A stretch of DNA of 44,507 nucleotides from Crenobacter oryzisoli (GCF_030385785.1 NZ_JAUEDK010000034.1:1-44507); one strand, 5' to 3'; positions 8,577 to 17,884 are shown, counted from the first letter of the stretch. Translations and numbers: made by a program. Notes: a model not told the origin generated them from the letters alone.

Positions 8577-9407
8577 TTATCCTTTGACAGCTCCGGCAGT
8601 CAGGCCGGACACGATTTGGCGCTGGCAAGCCAACACCAGAAAGATTAGCGGTACGGTCACGATCACCGAGGCCGCCATGATGGTGCCCCACGGCAGCTCG
8701 AAGCTGGAGGCGCCGGAGATCATAGACATAGCCACTGGCACGGTTCGCTGTTCGGGCGAAATAGTGAAGGTGAGCGCAAACAGAAACTCGTTCCAGGCAC
8801 CGATGAAGGCCAGCAGCGATGTGGCCGCCAAGGCCGGTAGCAGCAGAGGCATGAAGATGCGGAAGATCAACGTGAACACGCCAACGCCATCCATCAATGC
8901 AGCTTCCTCGAGTTCCTTGGGAAGTTCGCGCATGAAGGTGACAAGCACCCAGATGGTGAAGGGCAACGTAAAGATCAGGTCGGTCAGCACCAGTGCCCCG
9001 AGGCGGTCATACAGTCCGAGCCAACGCACCAGTTCGAACAGGCCGGACAGGATAGCCACCTGCGGGAACATCGACACACCGAGGATGCACATCATCAGCA
9101 CGCCGCGGCCGCGGAAAGGCACCCGCCCTAGCGCATAGGCAGCCAGCACAGAAACCAGCAACGACAACACGACGGCGCCGCCGGACACTAGAACAGAGTT
9201 CAACAGATAAGCACCGAACGGCTGGTCATGAAACAGCGTTGCGTAATTGCCGAGCGAAGGATGCGCCGGCCATAGTGATGTGGTGAACAGTTCGTTGCCG
9301 CGCTTGAGCGAAGAACCGATCGTGTACAGGAATGGGAACAGACAGATCACCAGCACCACCGCCACCAACACGTAGTACAGCAACGTTCCCACAGAAAGCT
9401 TTTTCAT
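8577..9407 (-). CDS. aglG: ABC sugar permease, MalG type
   Basis: The protein has 276 residues and about six membrane helices, starting MKKLSVGTLLYYVLVAVVLV. The ATG at 9407 is chosen because AAGGAG lies just upstream, overlapping the end of the preceding permease gene; the frame stays open 15 codons further. The cytoplasmic EAA loop that contacts the ATPase is EEAALMDGVGVFTLIFRIFM (about residues 180-200). The family is the binding-protein-dependent inner-membrane component of carbohydrate uptake transporters (CUT1). Its start is one base after the stop of the partner permease, implying translational coupling. Confidence 0.92.
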   Translation of the reverse strand: MKKLSVGTLLYYVLVAVVLVICLFPFLYTIGSSLKRGNELFTTSLWPAHPSLGNYATLFHDQPFGAYLLNSVLVSGGAVVLSLLVSVLAAYALGRVPFRGRGVLMMCILGVSMFPQVAILSGLFELVRWLGLYDRLGALVLTDLIFTLPFTIWVLVTFMRELPKELEEAALMDGVGVFTLIFRIFMPLLLPALAATSLLAFIGAWNEFLFALTFTISPEQRTVPVAMSMISGASSFELPWGTIMAASVIVTVPLIFLVLACQRQIVSGLTAGAVKG

Positions 9408-9408
9408 C

Positions 9409-10368
9409 TCACACTCCTTGCATGCGGCGACGAGAGAAAACCATGTACCCAAGTGTGAACATAGAGATCAGCAGGAAAAGTACGATTGCCGAGGCCGAGC
9501 CGAAGCCGACTTGCTGGAAATCCACCAATTGCTCGCGCACGTAGATGGACATGCTCTTGGTCAGCCGGCTGTTGGAGGTCATCACGTAGATCAGATCGAA
9601 CACACGCAACGCGTCGAGCGCGCGGAAAACCATTGCCACGAGCACGCCAGGCAGGATCAGCGGTAGCGTGATATGGCGGAACACTCGCCAGCGCGGCACG
9701 CCATCGATCCGTGCGGCTTCATAACAATCGGAAGGCACCATCTGCAATGCAGCCAGCATCAGTAAAGCCATGAAGGGGGTCGTTTTCCAGACATCCACCA
9801 AGATGATGGTGGGGAAAGCCAGATCCGGATCGGCGATGAAGGCCAGCGGATGGTCAATCAACCCTAGCTGCTGCAGGATCACGTTGATCACACCATACTG
9901 ATCGTTCAGCATCCAACTCCACATCTTGGCCGATACGATAGTCGGTATCGCCCATGGCACCAGCACGGCGGCACGCAACAGGCTGCGCACACGTGACGGG
10001 GTATTGAGCAGGATGGCCACGCCGAGCCCGAGCAGCGTTTCCAGGGTCACCGATACGACTGAGAACTCCAGCGTGTTGGCCACCGCGCTCCACCAGGCCG
10101 GATCGCGCATCACACCGTTTTCACCGATGTAATTGTCCAGGCCGACGAACTGGCTTTGCGTCAGGTCGGCCAACTGCGCATTGGTCAGACTGAACCAGAT
10201 CGTGCGCAGCAGCGGCCAGCCGGCGATGGCTGCCAGCACCAGCAGCGCCGGCAGCACCAACAGCCAGGCCTGGCGGCGGCGCTGGCGCAGCAAGGAAGAA
10301 ACGGGTTCGGCGGCGTCCGCCGGACGACGACGGGCACGCCCGTGCAGCGAAAGGGATTCGCTCGACAT
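9409..10368 (-). CDS. aglF: ABC sugar permease, MalF type
   Basis: The ATG at 10368 (MSSESLSLHGRARRRP) follows GGTGGAGGTATCTC and gives 319 residues. A basic cytoplasmic N-terminus of ~40 residues leads into a first helix (AWLLVLPALLVLAAIAGWPL), followed by five more. The EAA loop reads YEAARIDGVPRWRVFRHITL. It is one of the two membrane subunits of a CUT1-family importer, between the binding-protein gene and the second permease. Confidence 0.92.
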   Translation of the reverse strand: MSSESLSLHGRARRRPADAAEPVSSLLRQRRRQAWLLVLPALLVLAAIAGWPLLRTIWFSLTNAQLADLTQSQFVGLDNYIGENGVMRDPAWWSAVANTLEFSVVSVTLETLLGLGVAILLNTPSRVRSLLRAAVLVPWAIPTIVSAKMWSWMLNDQYGVINVILQQLGLIDHPLAFIADPDLAFPTIILVDVWKTTPFMALLMLAALQMVPSDCYEAARIDGVPRWRVFRHITLPLILPGVLVAMVFRALDALRVFDLIYVMTSNSRLTKSMSIYVREQLVDFQQVGFGSASAIVLFLLISMFTLGYMVFSRRRMQGV

Positions 10369-10428
10369 GAGATACCTCCACCGCTCCCGCCGCACCACGG
10401 CGGCGAGAGCTTTATGCTTGAGGGGGAT

Positions 10429-11694
10429 TTATTTCCAGCTGCCGCTCGGCGAGAGGCGCTTGAGCGCGCCGTCCAGTTGCGCCAGGGCCTCGGCCGACTT
10501 GGCGTTGCCCGACAGCACGTCGTGCGTGGCGTTCCAGAACTGGTTGCTCACCTGGTTGTACTTGGAGGCCGTCACGGTGGACGGGCGCGGTACCGCGCTG
10601 GCGAAGGTGGGATAGAGTTCGGCCATGAACGGGCTGGCCTTGATGATGTCCTTATCCTGATACAGGGCCGGAATGGTCGGGTTGAACGAGGCTTTGATGG
10701 CGCGATACTTCTGCACTTGCGCGCTGGTCAGGTACATCACTAGATCGGCCGCGAGCTTAGGGTTCTTCGAGTAGCGCGACACAGCGAGCTGCCAACCACC
10801 CAGCGTAGCGGCATGACGGCCGCCGTTGCCGCCCTTGGGCAGCATCATCACGCCGACCTTGCCCTTGACCGGGCTGCCGTCTTGGTTCATCACCGACCAG
10901 GCGTACGGCCAGTTGCGCATGAACACCGCATTGCCGGACTGGAACACGCCGCGCGCCTCTTCCTCGGAGAAGTTCAGCACCGCCTTGGGCGAGATGGTGC
11001 CCACCCACTTGGCGGCGGTGTCGAGCGCCTTGGCCGCGTTCGGGTTGCTGATGGTGACCTTGCCCTTGGGGTCGACGATGGTGCCGCCATTGAAGCTCGA
11101 CACCCACTCGAGCGCGTCGCAGGTCAGGCCTTCATAGGCACGCCCTTGCCAGACGTAGCCCCACAGCTTGTCGTTGCCGGCCGTGCGCTCCGCGTCCTGC
11201 ATCTTCTTGGCGGCGGCGGTCATCTCGTCCCAGGTGGTCGGCGCCTTCAGGTGGTATTTATCGAGCAGGTCCTTGCGGTAGTACATCATGCCGGTATCGA
11301 TGTACCACGGCATGGCCAGCAGCTTGCCGCCCACGGTGTCGTTGGCGACGATGCTGGCAAAGTGCTGCTTTTCCGCCCCCTTGCTGTAGGGCTTCAGATC
11401 CAGCAGTTGGTTGGCTAGGATACCGGGCCACACCACGTCGATCTGCAGTACGTCGATCTTGTCCGAGCCGCTGCCGAGCAATTGCTGCAGCAGCGCCAGC
11501 TGTTCGTTCGAATCGTTCGGGGTGGCGACGAACTGCACTTCGTTGCCGGTCTTCTTGGCCCATTCCTTGGCCGAGGTCATGCACACATCCTGGCCCGGCC
11601 CCGGCGCACCGCATTCGAGTCGCAGGGTTGCCGCCGAAACATGACCCGCCGCCAGTGCTGCGATTACCGCCAGTATGCCATTCTTGATCTTCAT
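10429..11694 (-). CDS. aglE: Periplasmic alpha-glucoside-binding protein (extracellular solute-binding family 1)
   Basis: The receptor of the ABC importer has 421 residues. It starts MKIKNGILAVIAALAAGHVS with a Sec signal peptide cleaved after about residue 21 (VSA-ATLRLE). The mature protein shows family-1 features: ALLQQLLGSGSDKIDVLQID, MPWYIDTGMMYYRKDLLDKY and WEWVSSFNGG-like ligand-domain stretches (DALEWVSSFNGGTIVDPKG). Two cysteines near the mature N-terminus (C28, C38) may form a disulphide. The ribosome-binding site is GAGGAGA. It is the first gene of the operon; a 47-bp conserved motif ends 106 bases upstream of the start (11800-11846), with a conserved inner block at 11765-11793. 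The relation to ThuE/AglE proteins is judged from sequence pattern and gene order only. Confidence 0.9.
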   Translation of the reverse strand: MKIKNGILAVIAALAAGHVSAATLRLECGAPGPGQDVCMTSAKEWAKKTGNEVQFVATPNDSNEQLALLQQLLGSGSDKIDVLQIDVVWPGILANQLLDLKPYSKGAEKQHFASIVANDTVGGKLLAMPWYIDTGMMYYRKDLLDKYHLKAPTTWDEMTAAAKKMQDAERTAGNDKLWGYVWQGRAYEGLTCDALEWVSSFNGGTIVDPKGKVTISNPNAAKALDTAAKWVGTISPKAVLNFSEEEARGVFQSGNAVFMRNWPYAWSVMNQDGSPVKGKVGVMMLPKGGNGGRHAATLGGWQLAVSRYSKNPKLAADLVMYLTSAQVQKYRAIKASFNPTIPALYQDKDIIKASPFMAELYPTFASAVPRPSTVTASKYNQVSNQFWNATHDVLSGNAKSAEALAQLDGALKRLSPSGSWK

Positions 11695-11764
11695 CCCTTG
11701 ATTCTCCTCTTATCTCGTTAACGCAGGCGTACACTGGGGGACGGCCCGCACGAGCGGTTGAAAT

Positions 11765-11846
11765 TGGCCAATCAGGCCATCTCATCAAACCGCAGGCGAG
11801 TTAACCGGCAATTTCGAAAAATCCGGGATGCATTAACATTTGAAAC
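11765..11846 (-). promoter_or_regulatory. Regulatory region of the alpha-glucoside ABC operon: 47-bp motif copy A plus promoter-proximal block
   Basis: Positions 11800-11846 hold copy A of a motif also found at 15436-15482 and 18009-18055. Numbering the motif 1-47 on the plus strand, all three copies share TTAACC (2-7), AATTTC (11-16), AAAA (18-21), TTAACA (34-39) and GAAAC (43-47), 29 of 47 positions in total counting two isolated ones. Copies A and C also share CATCAAACCGC at the same 6-bp distance (here 11783-11793; on the coding strand GCGGTTTGATG, a possible -35) and an inverted repeat of different sequence at the same place (here TGGCC-AATCA-GGCCA, 11765-11779). This is the likely binding site of the OmpR-type regulator encoded upstream; that is inference. 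Confidence 0.7.
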
Positions 11847-11872
11847 ACTTCTCCGCTAGCGGTGCCACACAC

Positions 11873-14467
11873 TCAGCTCAGCAAACCGGCAAGCGCCGCC
11901 AGATCGAACGGCTTGGCCAAGAAAAGCTGGTCCTGGCGCCAGTCGGGATGGCTCTGGTGCACCTCCTGCGGTAAGCCCGAAGTCAGTACGACACGCTGGC
12001 CCGGCCAACTCCGGCGGACCTGCGCCGCCAAGGCGATGCCATTGCCGCCAGCGCCGAGCGAAATATCCGACAACACCAAGGCAACCGGGCCATATGCGCT
12101 CAGCCATTCCAGCGCTGCCGTGCTGCTGTCGACTGCCTGTGCCGCGACGCCGAGTGCGGCAAGCTGGCTCAGCGTGGTATCGCGCACCTCTGGATCGTCC
12201 TCCACCACTAGCACGCGGGCGCCCGGTGGTGGTGGCGCCTGCAGCTTAGGTCGGACCGGAGACAGAACGGCCGGCAGGCTAACAGCCGGAAGCCATAGCT
12301 CTACCCTCGTCCCCTGCCCTAACGTGCTGTGAATCTGCATATCACCGCCGCTCTGGCGCACGAAGCCATATACGCTGCTCAGACCGAGCCCGCTGCCTTC
12401 GCCCGGCGCCTTAGTGGTAAAGAACGGCTCCATCACCTTGTCGAGCAGCATGGGCGGGATGCCGGTGCCGGTGTCGCTCACGCTTAACACTACCGCGCGC
12501 TCCACCCCAGGCAAGCATGGTGGCGCCTCCACCCATTCGGCCGCCAGCGTAAGCCTTCCACCGGCCGGCATCGCAGCGGCACTATTGAGTGAGAGATTGA
12601 GAATGGCGTTTTCCAACTGCCCACGGTCGACGTGGACCCACAGTGGCTCGCAGCAAGGCGCGAGCACCACCTCGATATTTGTGCCGGCCGCATATTCGAC
12701 CAGATCGAGCATCTCGGCCAGCATCTCCGGAACCGAAATATCCTCGGCCTGCAACGGCTGGCGGCGGGCAAAGGCCAACAGGCGCCGGGTCAGTCGGCTG
12801 GCGCGTTCCGCAGCCCGGCGCGCCCGCTCGGCCATGACCTGTAGTTCCGGACTATCCACCAAGCGAGGCTGCAGCAACTCCAGATTGCCCAGGATGGCCA
12901 CCAGGAAATTGTTGAAGTCGTGCGCCACGCCGCCGGTCAATTGGCCGAGCACGTCCATTTTTTGCGCTTGGCGCAGTTCTGCTTCTACCGCCCGGCGGCT
13001 GGTCAGGTCGCGAGATACTGCCACCCATCCGCCCCCTGGCAAGCGCTGGCAATGAAACTCCAGAATGCGCTGGTCGGCCAAGTGCAGCTCGGCCGAACTG
13101 GCGATACGCGTTGCGCCTCCGGCGATACGGGTAGCCGTCTGTCTGGACACCGCCCGCCAGCGAGCCGGCGCTGGTACCGCCCGGCGCAGTTCGGCCAGAC
13201 ACATGCCGACGCACAACGCCGAGTCCGGCAGCCCGAGCAATTTGACGAAGGTCGGGTTCCACGCCACCAGGCAACCCTGGGCATCGTGCACCGACACCCC
13301 ATCGTTCATCGAATTGAACACCGTTTCCTGCTGTCGGCGTTGTGCCTCCAACCACTGCGCCAGCTGATGCTTTTCCAGCAAATTGCTGCGGAACACCTCG
13401 AAGGCACGAGCTAGCTCGCCGATCTCGTCCGGTCGGTCGGTCGACGGAATCCGGTGCGAGGTATCGCCGGAAGCCAGGCGCGCCATGATACGCGTCATCG
13501 CTTGAATCTTGTGCAGCACCCGGCCGACGTAGATGATGCCGGCCAACGCCAGCGCTACACCGGCCATGGCCAGCACCCACAGCCCGTACTGGCTGGAAAT
13601 GGCCACCTGGCGCATGGCCTCGCGCCGTTGCCGCGCCACGCTACGCAACTCGTCCACATAATGGGCGGCGTTGCTGCTAAGGTGCTCGGCATGGCTGCGC
13701 ATCAGGGCCACCAGATAGCTGATCTGATCCTCGGTCGACAGGAATTCCCGACGCAAGTCGAACACATTGCGCGGGCCTTCATCGAGCTGTCTCAGCGCCG
13801 CCGCCAACTGTGGCTGGCGCAGTTGCTCGCCCCGAGCGGTCACCTGCAGCCACAGGGCCTCGTTATCGCCTTCGGCCATACCGAGCGCCGCACGGTCGCC
13901 CGCTTGCAGTCCGAGCGTGGTATTGACCCACACGTTCAGCAGCGTCGGGGCGGTTTGCGCAATCTCGGCCCGGCGCCGGTAGATGCCGGCCCCAATCTGT
14001 TCCGCCGCATTGCCCAGATCGCCCATTTCAGCCCTGAGTTGGCGCTGCTTGCCAGACAACACCAGAAAGCGGGTCAGGTCATTGTCGATGCCGTCGAGCT
14101 CTTCCGAAATCGCCAGCCGCTGCCCCCCCTTGTCGGTCAGGTCGAGCGACAGCCGGCGGATATCGCCCAATAAGCCCTTCAGCAAGGCAGTATCATCATG
14201 CAGCAAGGTGGAATTCTCGGTCAGGGTCATCCCGGGTGCCACCGCCGCCAGTTGCGCTACTTTCTCCGATAATTCGAGCACGCGCGCGATTTCCGGCACC
14301 ACATAGGCCTCGTACTCGTCCAGCGCCTTCTGGTTGGCCCGCAGGCCGAGCACGCCAACCGCCACCACGCCAAGCGTGATACTGAACAGCAATAAAAAGG
14401 TGGCGATCAGCCGGCTGCGCACACTGACTAGGCCGAGTAAGGAAAAAAAGCGCGTCAGGCGTTTCAC
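11873..14467 (-). CDS. Hybrid sensor histidine kinase (TM-periplasmic-TM-HAMP-PAS-HisKA-HATPase-REC)
   Basis: The GTG start at 14467 overlaps the stop of the response regulator (GTGA), giving 864 residues. Domains: TM1 ~20-42, a mainly helical periplasmic sensor ~43-293, TM2 ~294-317, HAMP ~318-372, PAS ~378-485 (SMNDGVSVHDAQGCLVAWNP), HisKA with phospho-acceptor His516 in VAHDFNN, an HATPase domain with N-box LENAILNLSLNSA, SVSDTGTGI and GEGSGLGLSSVYGF, and a C-terminal receiver ~751-864 with Asp801 (LSDISLG) and Lys852. The long helical periplasmic part recalls sensors of the TorS type that read a periplasmic binding protein. By inference it could sense AglE or another sugar receptor. The 3' end is 26 bases from motif copy A of the ABC operon. 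Confidence 0.87.
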   Translation of the reverse strand: MKRLTRFFSLLGLVSVRSRLIATFLLLFSITLGVVAVGVLGLRANQKALDEYEAYVVPEIARVLELSEKVAQLAAVAPGMTLTENSTLLHDDTALLKGLLGDIRRLSLDLTDKGGQRLAISEELDGIDNDLTRFLVLSGKQRQLRAEMGDLGNAAEQIGAGIYRRRAEIAQTAPTLLNVWVNTTLGLQAGDRAALGMAEGDNEALWLQVTARGEQLRQPQLAAALRQLDEGPRNVFDLRREFLSTEDQISYLVALMRSHAEHLSSNAAHYVDELRSVARQRREAMRQVAISSQYGLWVLAMAGVALALAGIIYVGRVLHKIQAMTRIMARLASGDTSHRIPSTDRPDEIGELARAFEVFRSNLLEKHQLAQWLEAQRRQQETVFNSMNDGVSVHDAQGCLVAWNPTFVKLLGLPDSALCVGMCLAELRRAVPAPARWRAVSRQTATRIAGGATRIASSAELHLADQRILEFHCQRLPGGGWVAVSRDLTSRRAVEAELRQAQKMDVLGQLTGGVAHDFNNFLVAILGNLELLQPRLVDSPELQVMAERARRAAERASRLTRRLLAFARRQPLQAEDISVPEMLAEMLDLVEYAAGTNIEVVLAPCCEPLWVHVDRGQLENAILNLSLNSAAAMPAGGRLTLAAEWVEAPPCLPGVERAVVLSVSDTGTGIPPMLLDKVMEPFFTTKAPGEGSGLGLSSVYGFVRQSGGDMQIHSTLGQGTRVELWLPAVSLPAVLSPVRPKLQAPPPPGARVLVVEDDPEVRDTTLSQLAALGVAAQAVDSSTAALEWLSAYGPVALVLSDISLGAGGNGIALAAQVRRSWPGQRVVLTSGLPQEVHQSHPDWRQDQLFLAKPFDLAALAGLLS

Positions 14468-15192
14468 AATCGGGTAACCGGAGCGGCAAAAACGTAACCC
14501 ATGCCGCGCTCGGTACGGATATAGGAGGGTTGCTGGGGATTGGGCTCGATCTTGCGGCGCAGCCGCAGGATGAGCACGTCGATGGTGCGGTCGTACACAT
14601 CGGCATCGAAGCCGCGCGTTTGCTCCAGCAACTGATCGCGCGACCAGATGCGGCAAGGATACTGCACCATGGCAGCGAGCAAGGCGAACTCCCCCTGTGT
14701 CAGCGGACAGTGCTCACCGCCGCCTCGCGTCAGCGTGCGAGCGCTCAGATCTAGCACCCAATCGTCGAAACTGAAGCGCGGCCCGCCTCCGGAGGTCGAG
14801 GCCGGACGCGGAATCGACAGCTCTGTGGTGCGGCGCAGTTGGGCGCGCACCCGTGCTAGTAACTCACGCGCGGAAAATGGCTTGTTGATAAAATCGTCGG
14901 CGGCCAGTTCCAGGCCTAGCACCCGGTCGGTCTCGTCGCCCTGGCCGCTGATCATGATGATCGGGATGGCCGAACTCCTTCGCAGCTCGCGCGCAATGGC
15001 CAAGCCATCCTCCCCTTTGAGCTTGAGGTCGAGCACGGCCAGCGAGTGCGGCGCGGAACGCAGCTTCTCCTGCATAGCCTTGCCGTCCGCCACGACGGAC
15101 ACTGCAAAGCCGGCCTCTTCGAAGACACCTTGCAGCCATTCGCGTACATCCAGATCATCATCCAGAATCAGAATGCGATGTTTCTCCCCCAC
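14464..15192 (-). CDS. OmpR-family response regulator
   Basis: This is a 242-residue two-component regulator. The receiver domain (1-~120) has the acidic pocket LDDDLDV, phospho-acceptor Asp55 in LAVLDLKLKG, and the conserved Lys in FINKPFSARE. The C-terminal winged helix (~140-238) ends with DRTIDVLILRLRRKIEP and YIRTERGMGYVF, the OmpR/PhoB recognition helix and wing. The start is GTG at 15192 with AAGGAGAG at 15201-15208. It is co-transcribed with the hybrid kinase (4-base overlap). Copy B of the 47-bp motif lies about 245 bases upstream. OmpR-type regulators bind direct repeats, and the motif contains two TTAAC direct repeats 32 bp apart, so this protein is the best candidate to bind it. 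Confidence 0.92.
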   Translation of the reverse strand: MGEKHRILILDDDLDVREWLQGVFEEAGFAVSVVADGKAMQEKLRSAPHSLAVLDLKLKGEDGLAIARELRRSSAIPIIMISGQGDETDRVLGLELAADDFINKPFSARELLARVRAQLRRTTELSIPRPASTSGGGPRFSFDDWVLDLSARTLTRGGGEHCPLTQGEFALLAAMVQYPCRIWSRDQLLEQTRGFDADVYDRTIDVLILRLRRKIEPNPQQPSYIRTERGMGYVFAAPVTRL

Positions 15193-15250
15193 GGCCCAGT
15201 CTCTCCTTGTGCGTTGACGTTCTCAGCGTTTTATTTGTAATTTTACTGAT

Positions 15251-15391
15251 TTAGGAGCGATTGCGAACGAAACCGGCGTAGTCCGCTAGCACCAGGCCAT
15301 CACGTGCTCCCCCTAGCATCAGCATGGCCATCTGCCGGGTGTCATCGATCAGCCGCTCTCATTCAGTCAGCACAATATACAAGGTATCCAT
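15251..15391 (-). pseudogene. Small ORF (46 codons) interrupted by an in-frame TGA, leader position of the two-component operon
   Basis: An ATG at 15391 has a good GGAGAGG site five bases upstream. It encodes MDTLYIVLTE, then TGA, then in the same frame ERLIDDTRQMAMLMLGG and RDGLVLADYAGFVRNRS before TAA at 15251. It lies 45 bases downstream of motif copy B and 58 bases before the response regulator start. I do not recognise the protein. It may be a small gene killed by one nonsense change, a 10-residue leader peptide, or chance. The ribosome-binding site and the uninterrupted second part favour a real former gene. Confidence 0.4.
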
Positions 15392-15435
15392 GTTGCCTCT
15401 CCGGCTTTGTCGCCCTTCGATGACACCTCCGCCGG

Positions 15436-15482
15436 ATTAACCGCGAATTTCAAAAACAACTGCCGCCGTTAACAATTGAAAC
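15436..15482 (-). promoter_or_regulatory. 47-bp conserved motif, copy B, upstream of the two-component operon
   Basis: It has the same fixed-spacing blocks as copies A and C (TTAACC, AATTTC, AAAA, TTAACA, GAAAC), with 29 positions invariant across the three. The flanking block CATCAAACCGC seen in A and C is only loosely kept here. It suggests autoregulation of the response regulator and kinase genes. Confidence 0.7.
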
Positions 15483-15587
15483 AAAACCGACAGGGGATCG
15501 AGAACAACCGCCTGGCCGCCAGGATCTGGCACAAACTTCACCGGGAAAACAGACGTCTGACCGCGGGCTTAGAATCATCCCTTTCAA

Positions 15588-16640
15588 GGTGTTTGAGCCT
15601 TCGCGCTGCTTGGTAGCCGGGCCATGGAGACCTACTTACGCACGAGGGCGGTATCGACGTAGTCCTTGGGCTTGTCCCTCTTGGGACCACGCTTGGACGT
15701 GGCGACGCTGCGCGATGAGATGGCTTGGGCCAAGCAAAGTAGCTCGTGCGCCACGTGTTGGGGCGTTGCCTCGGGCCACGGCAGCCCCGCCTGCGGTGAC
15801 AGCGCAGTGAGCTTGCCCTTATAGCCGCCGGCGACATGCACCGCTAAGTGACAGGTCTATAACATCAAGCTCCGGTGCCTCCTCGCGCTGGGCCTTCTGG
15901 ACGAAGTGCTCGAACAGTGCCAGCACCGCAGTGGCAAAGCCCAGCAAGGCAGCCCTGGGATGGCCAGAATGCGGATCTCGCTGTTGAGTACCGACTCCAG
16001 GCGCCCGAACAGCCCCTCGATGCGCCAGTGCTTGCGGTACAGCTGGGCAGTCTGCACAGCCGTGACCGCCTCTGGCAGGTTGCCCCACAGCGTGATGTGG
16101 GTCTCGTCCGACTCAGGGGGCGTGTGGGGCGTGTCCAGCTGCAGCCGGATGCGCCCCTAGGCAGGGGCTTCGTCAACCCCAATGGCCTACTCCTGGAGTG
16201 CGCCCGTGTCGCAGCGGCCTGCCTCGTGCCACGGCTGCTCATGCAGCACGGCGGGATGGCTTGTCGCATGCTCGTGCACGCTGAATTCAGCGCCCTGGTG
16301 CAGAAGCGACGGTCGGCGGTCCACTGCTTGCCGGGCCGCGCGTTCGCTCTCGTGCGCATCCTCGCAGGCCAGGATGTCGGTGGCCAGGGTGCGGTCGGGG
16401 TCGCAGACCACCAGCGTGTGCCCCGGTATGGCTGCACCCCGATGTCCTCGCGGCACCAGGCGCGCGGCGTTGCCTTACACCAGCGCACGCAGTATCTAAG
16501 GCTCGGTTCGATTGACCTTCTCGTACGAGCCGTCAGCGAGACCGGCAACTGCTCTGCATCTTGCGCACGGCCGCGTGCAGCGATGGACACGGCGCCAGTG
16601 TCACCAACAACATCAACTCCACTACGGTGGACATCAGCCA
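15588..16640 (-). pseudogene. IS4-family transposase relic with several frameshifts
   Basis: Minus-strand frames carry pieces of one IS4-type transposase in the right order. From the N-terminal side: PGHTLVVCDPDRTLATDILA and CEDAHESERAA (~16440-16360), QWTADRRFCTRA (~16320-16290, the usual ADRNFCT motif), TAQLYRKHWRIEGLFGRLES (~16057, carrying the YREK signature), PRAALLGFATAVLALFEHFV (~15960), then GGYKGKLTALSPQAGLPWPE and KPKDYVDTALVRK (~15835-15640). At least four frame changes and missing internal parts make it non-functional. I could not define its inverted repeats. The relic separates the two-component operon from the porin. Confidence 0.75.
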
Positions 16641-16858
16641 CTCGAGCAGGTACTGACGCTGGCGGCTAGCCTCTAACACCCATCAATCCAGTGTGGGGGT
16701 AGCGTCTACTCCAGCACCATGCGGTGCCATCACGCTCGCTGGCGCCTGCCGCTCAAACCTTTTCAGCAATTCCTGTCACATCCCTTCTGTCCTTCTCGTG
16801 CATTGATGCAGCAGGGAGGTTATCGCTGTGGGGATGACCACCTTGAAATGGATGGCGC

Positions 16859-17884
16859 TTAGAAGGTAACCCGCAGGCCGAGTTCCATTCCTTCGCTGGC
16901 TTGGGCGTTGCTGTCCACCTTGCTGTGCAAGTATTCGGCAAACATGCTGGAGTGCTTGGACAGGTCGTAGCTAACGCCGAGCAGATACTCGTTGTGCTTC
17001 ACATTGCAGTCATACTCGTAGTTGTGGGTGTGGATGTAACCTGCACGTAGCGCCAGCCGCTTCGGCTTGTATTCGGCACGTAGGGACAGGCTGTTTTGCG
17101 CTCCCTTGCTGGATGGCACGGCAAAGGACAACACCGAGCCGGTCAGTGCATTGCTGGACAGGATTGAGTGATCATTTTCCGCGCTCAGGATAAGGCCGGC
17201 AAACGGCATCACCTTGCCCGCCAACACCCAGTCGGTTACGTGGCCGGCATCGTTCTGGCTTCCATCCACCAGCGCCTGACGGGTATAACCGACATGCACG
17301 CCGAACATGGCCTCTTCCCAGTTGGCCCCTAGCGCCCAGGCATTACCGTTGCTGGAGCCAGCATTCTCCGCTGTCGCATAGCTGACTGCGGCATTGACAT
17401 GGCCAAACGCGGGCGTTTCATACTTGATCGCGCCCTTCTGGCCGCCGGCATCGCCTTTTCCGATCACTCCACCTACGCCCTTGTCCGGGCCGTGGTCACC
17501 CAGATCATAGAAATAACCGTTCCAATAGCCATCGCCATAAGCGTTGACACCATGGCCGAGCTTGACAGCGCCGAATCCCCCGGACAGGCCGAGCCAGGTA
17601 TCGCCAGAAGCAAAGGTATCGTTACTAGCGCTGGTGCCAAGCGGTGAGTCTGCGATATGCACATTGTTGTTCATCTGCCAGATGGCCTTCAGGCCATTGC
17701 CAAGATCCTCGCGGCCGGCGAAGTCGATTTCCGACTCGGCATCCTTCACGCCGTTGAGTGAGGTGCCGTTCACGCTCTTGCTCCAGGCGTAGGCACCGGA
17801 AATCTTGCCTGTGATCGAAACATCGGCGAAAGCCGCGCTGGAGCACAGGCCAGCGAGTGCGATACAAGCCAACTTCAGTTCCAT
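16859..17884 (-). CDS. Outer-membrane porin (Gram-negative general porin, Porin_4 type)
   Basis: This 341-residue beta-barrel porin has a signal peptide of about 20 residues (MELKLACIALAGLCSSAAFA-DVSITG). It shows the usual alternating amphipathic strands, the motif AGREDLGNGLKAIWQMNNNV near residues 56-75, and a C-terminal strand ending LGLRVTF with the terminal Phe recognised by the Bam machinery. The family is typical of betaproteobacteria, and a trimeric 16-strand barrel is expected. The start ATG at 17884 follows GGAGATAGAGA. Copy C of the 47-bp motif lies 125 bases upstream, together with the same inner promoter block as the ABC operon, so it is probably co-regulated with alpha-glucoside uptake and may let those sugars cross the outer membrane. 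Substrate preference is inferred from that regulation only. Confidence 0.88.
   Translation of the reverse strand: MELKLACIALAGLCSSAAFADVSITGKISGAYAWSKSVNGTSLNGVKDAESEIDFAGREDLGNGLKAIWQMNNNVHIADSPLGTSASNDTFASGDTWLGLSGGFGAVKLGHGVNAYGDGYWNGYFYDLGDHGPDKGVGGVIGKGDAGGQKGAIKYETPAFGHVNAAVSYATAENAGSSNGNAWALGANWEEAMFGVHVGYTRQALVDGSQNDAGHVTDWVLAGKVMPFAGLILSAENDHSILSSNALTGSVLSFAVPSSKGAQNSLSLRAEYKPKRLALRAGYIHTHNYEYDCNVKHNEYLLGVSYDLSKHSSMFAEYLHSKVDSNAQASEGMELGLRVTF

Noticed and set aside
15251-15391. Selenocysteine reading of the TGA in the small leader ORF
   Set aside because: No hairpin resembling a bacterial SECIS element is evident just after the TGA, and the protein does not resemble a known selenoprotein.
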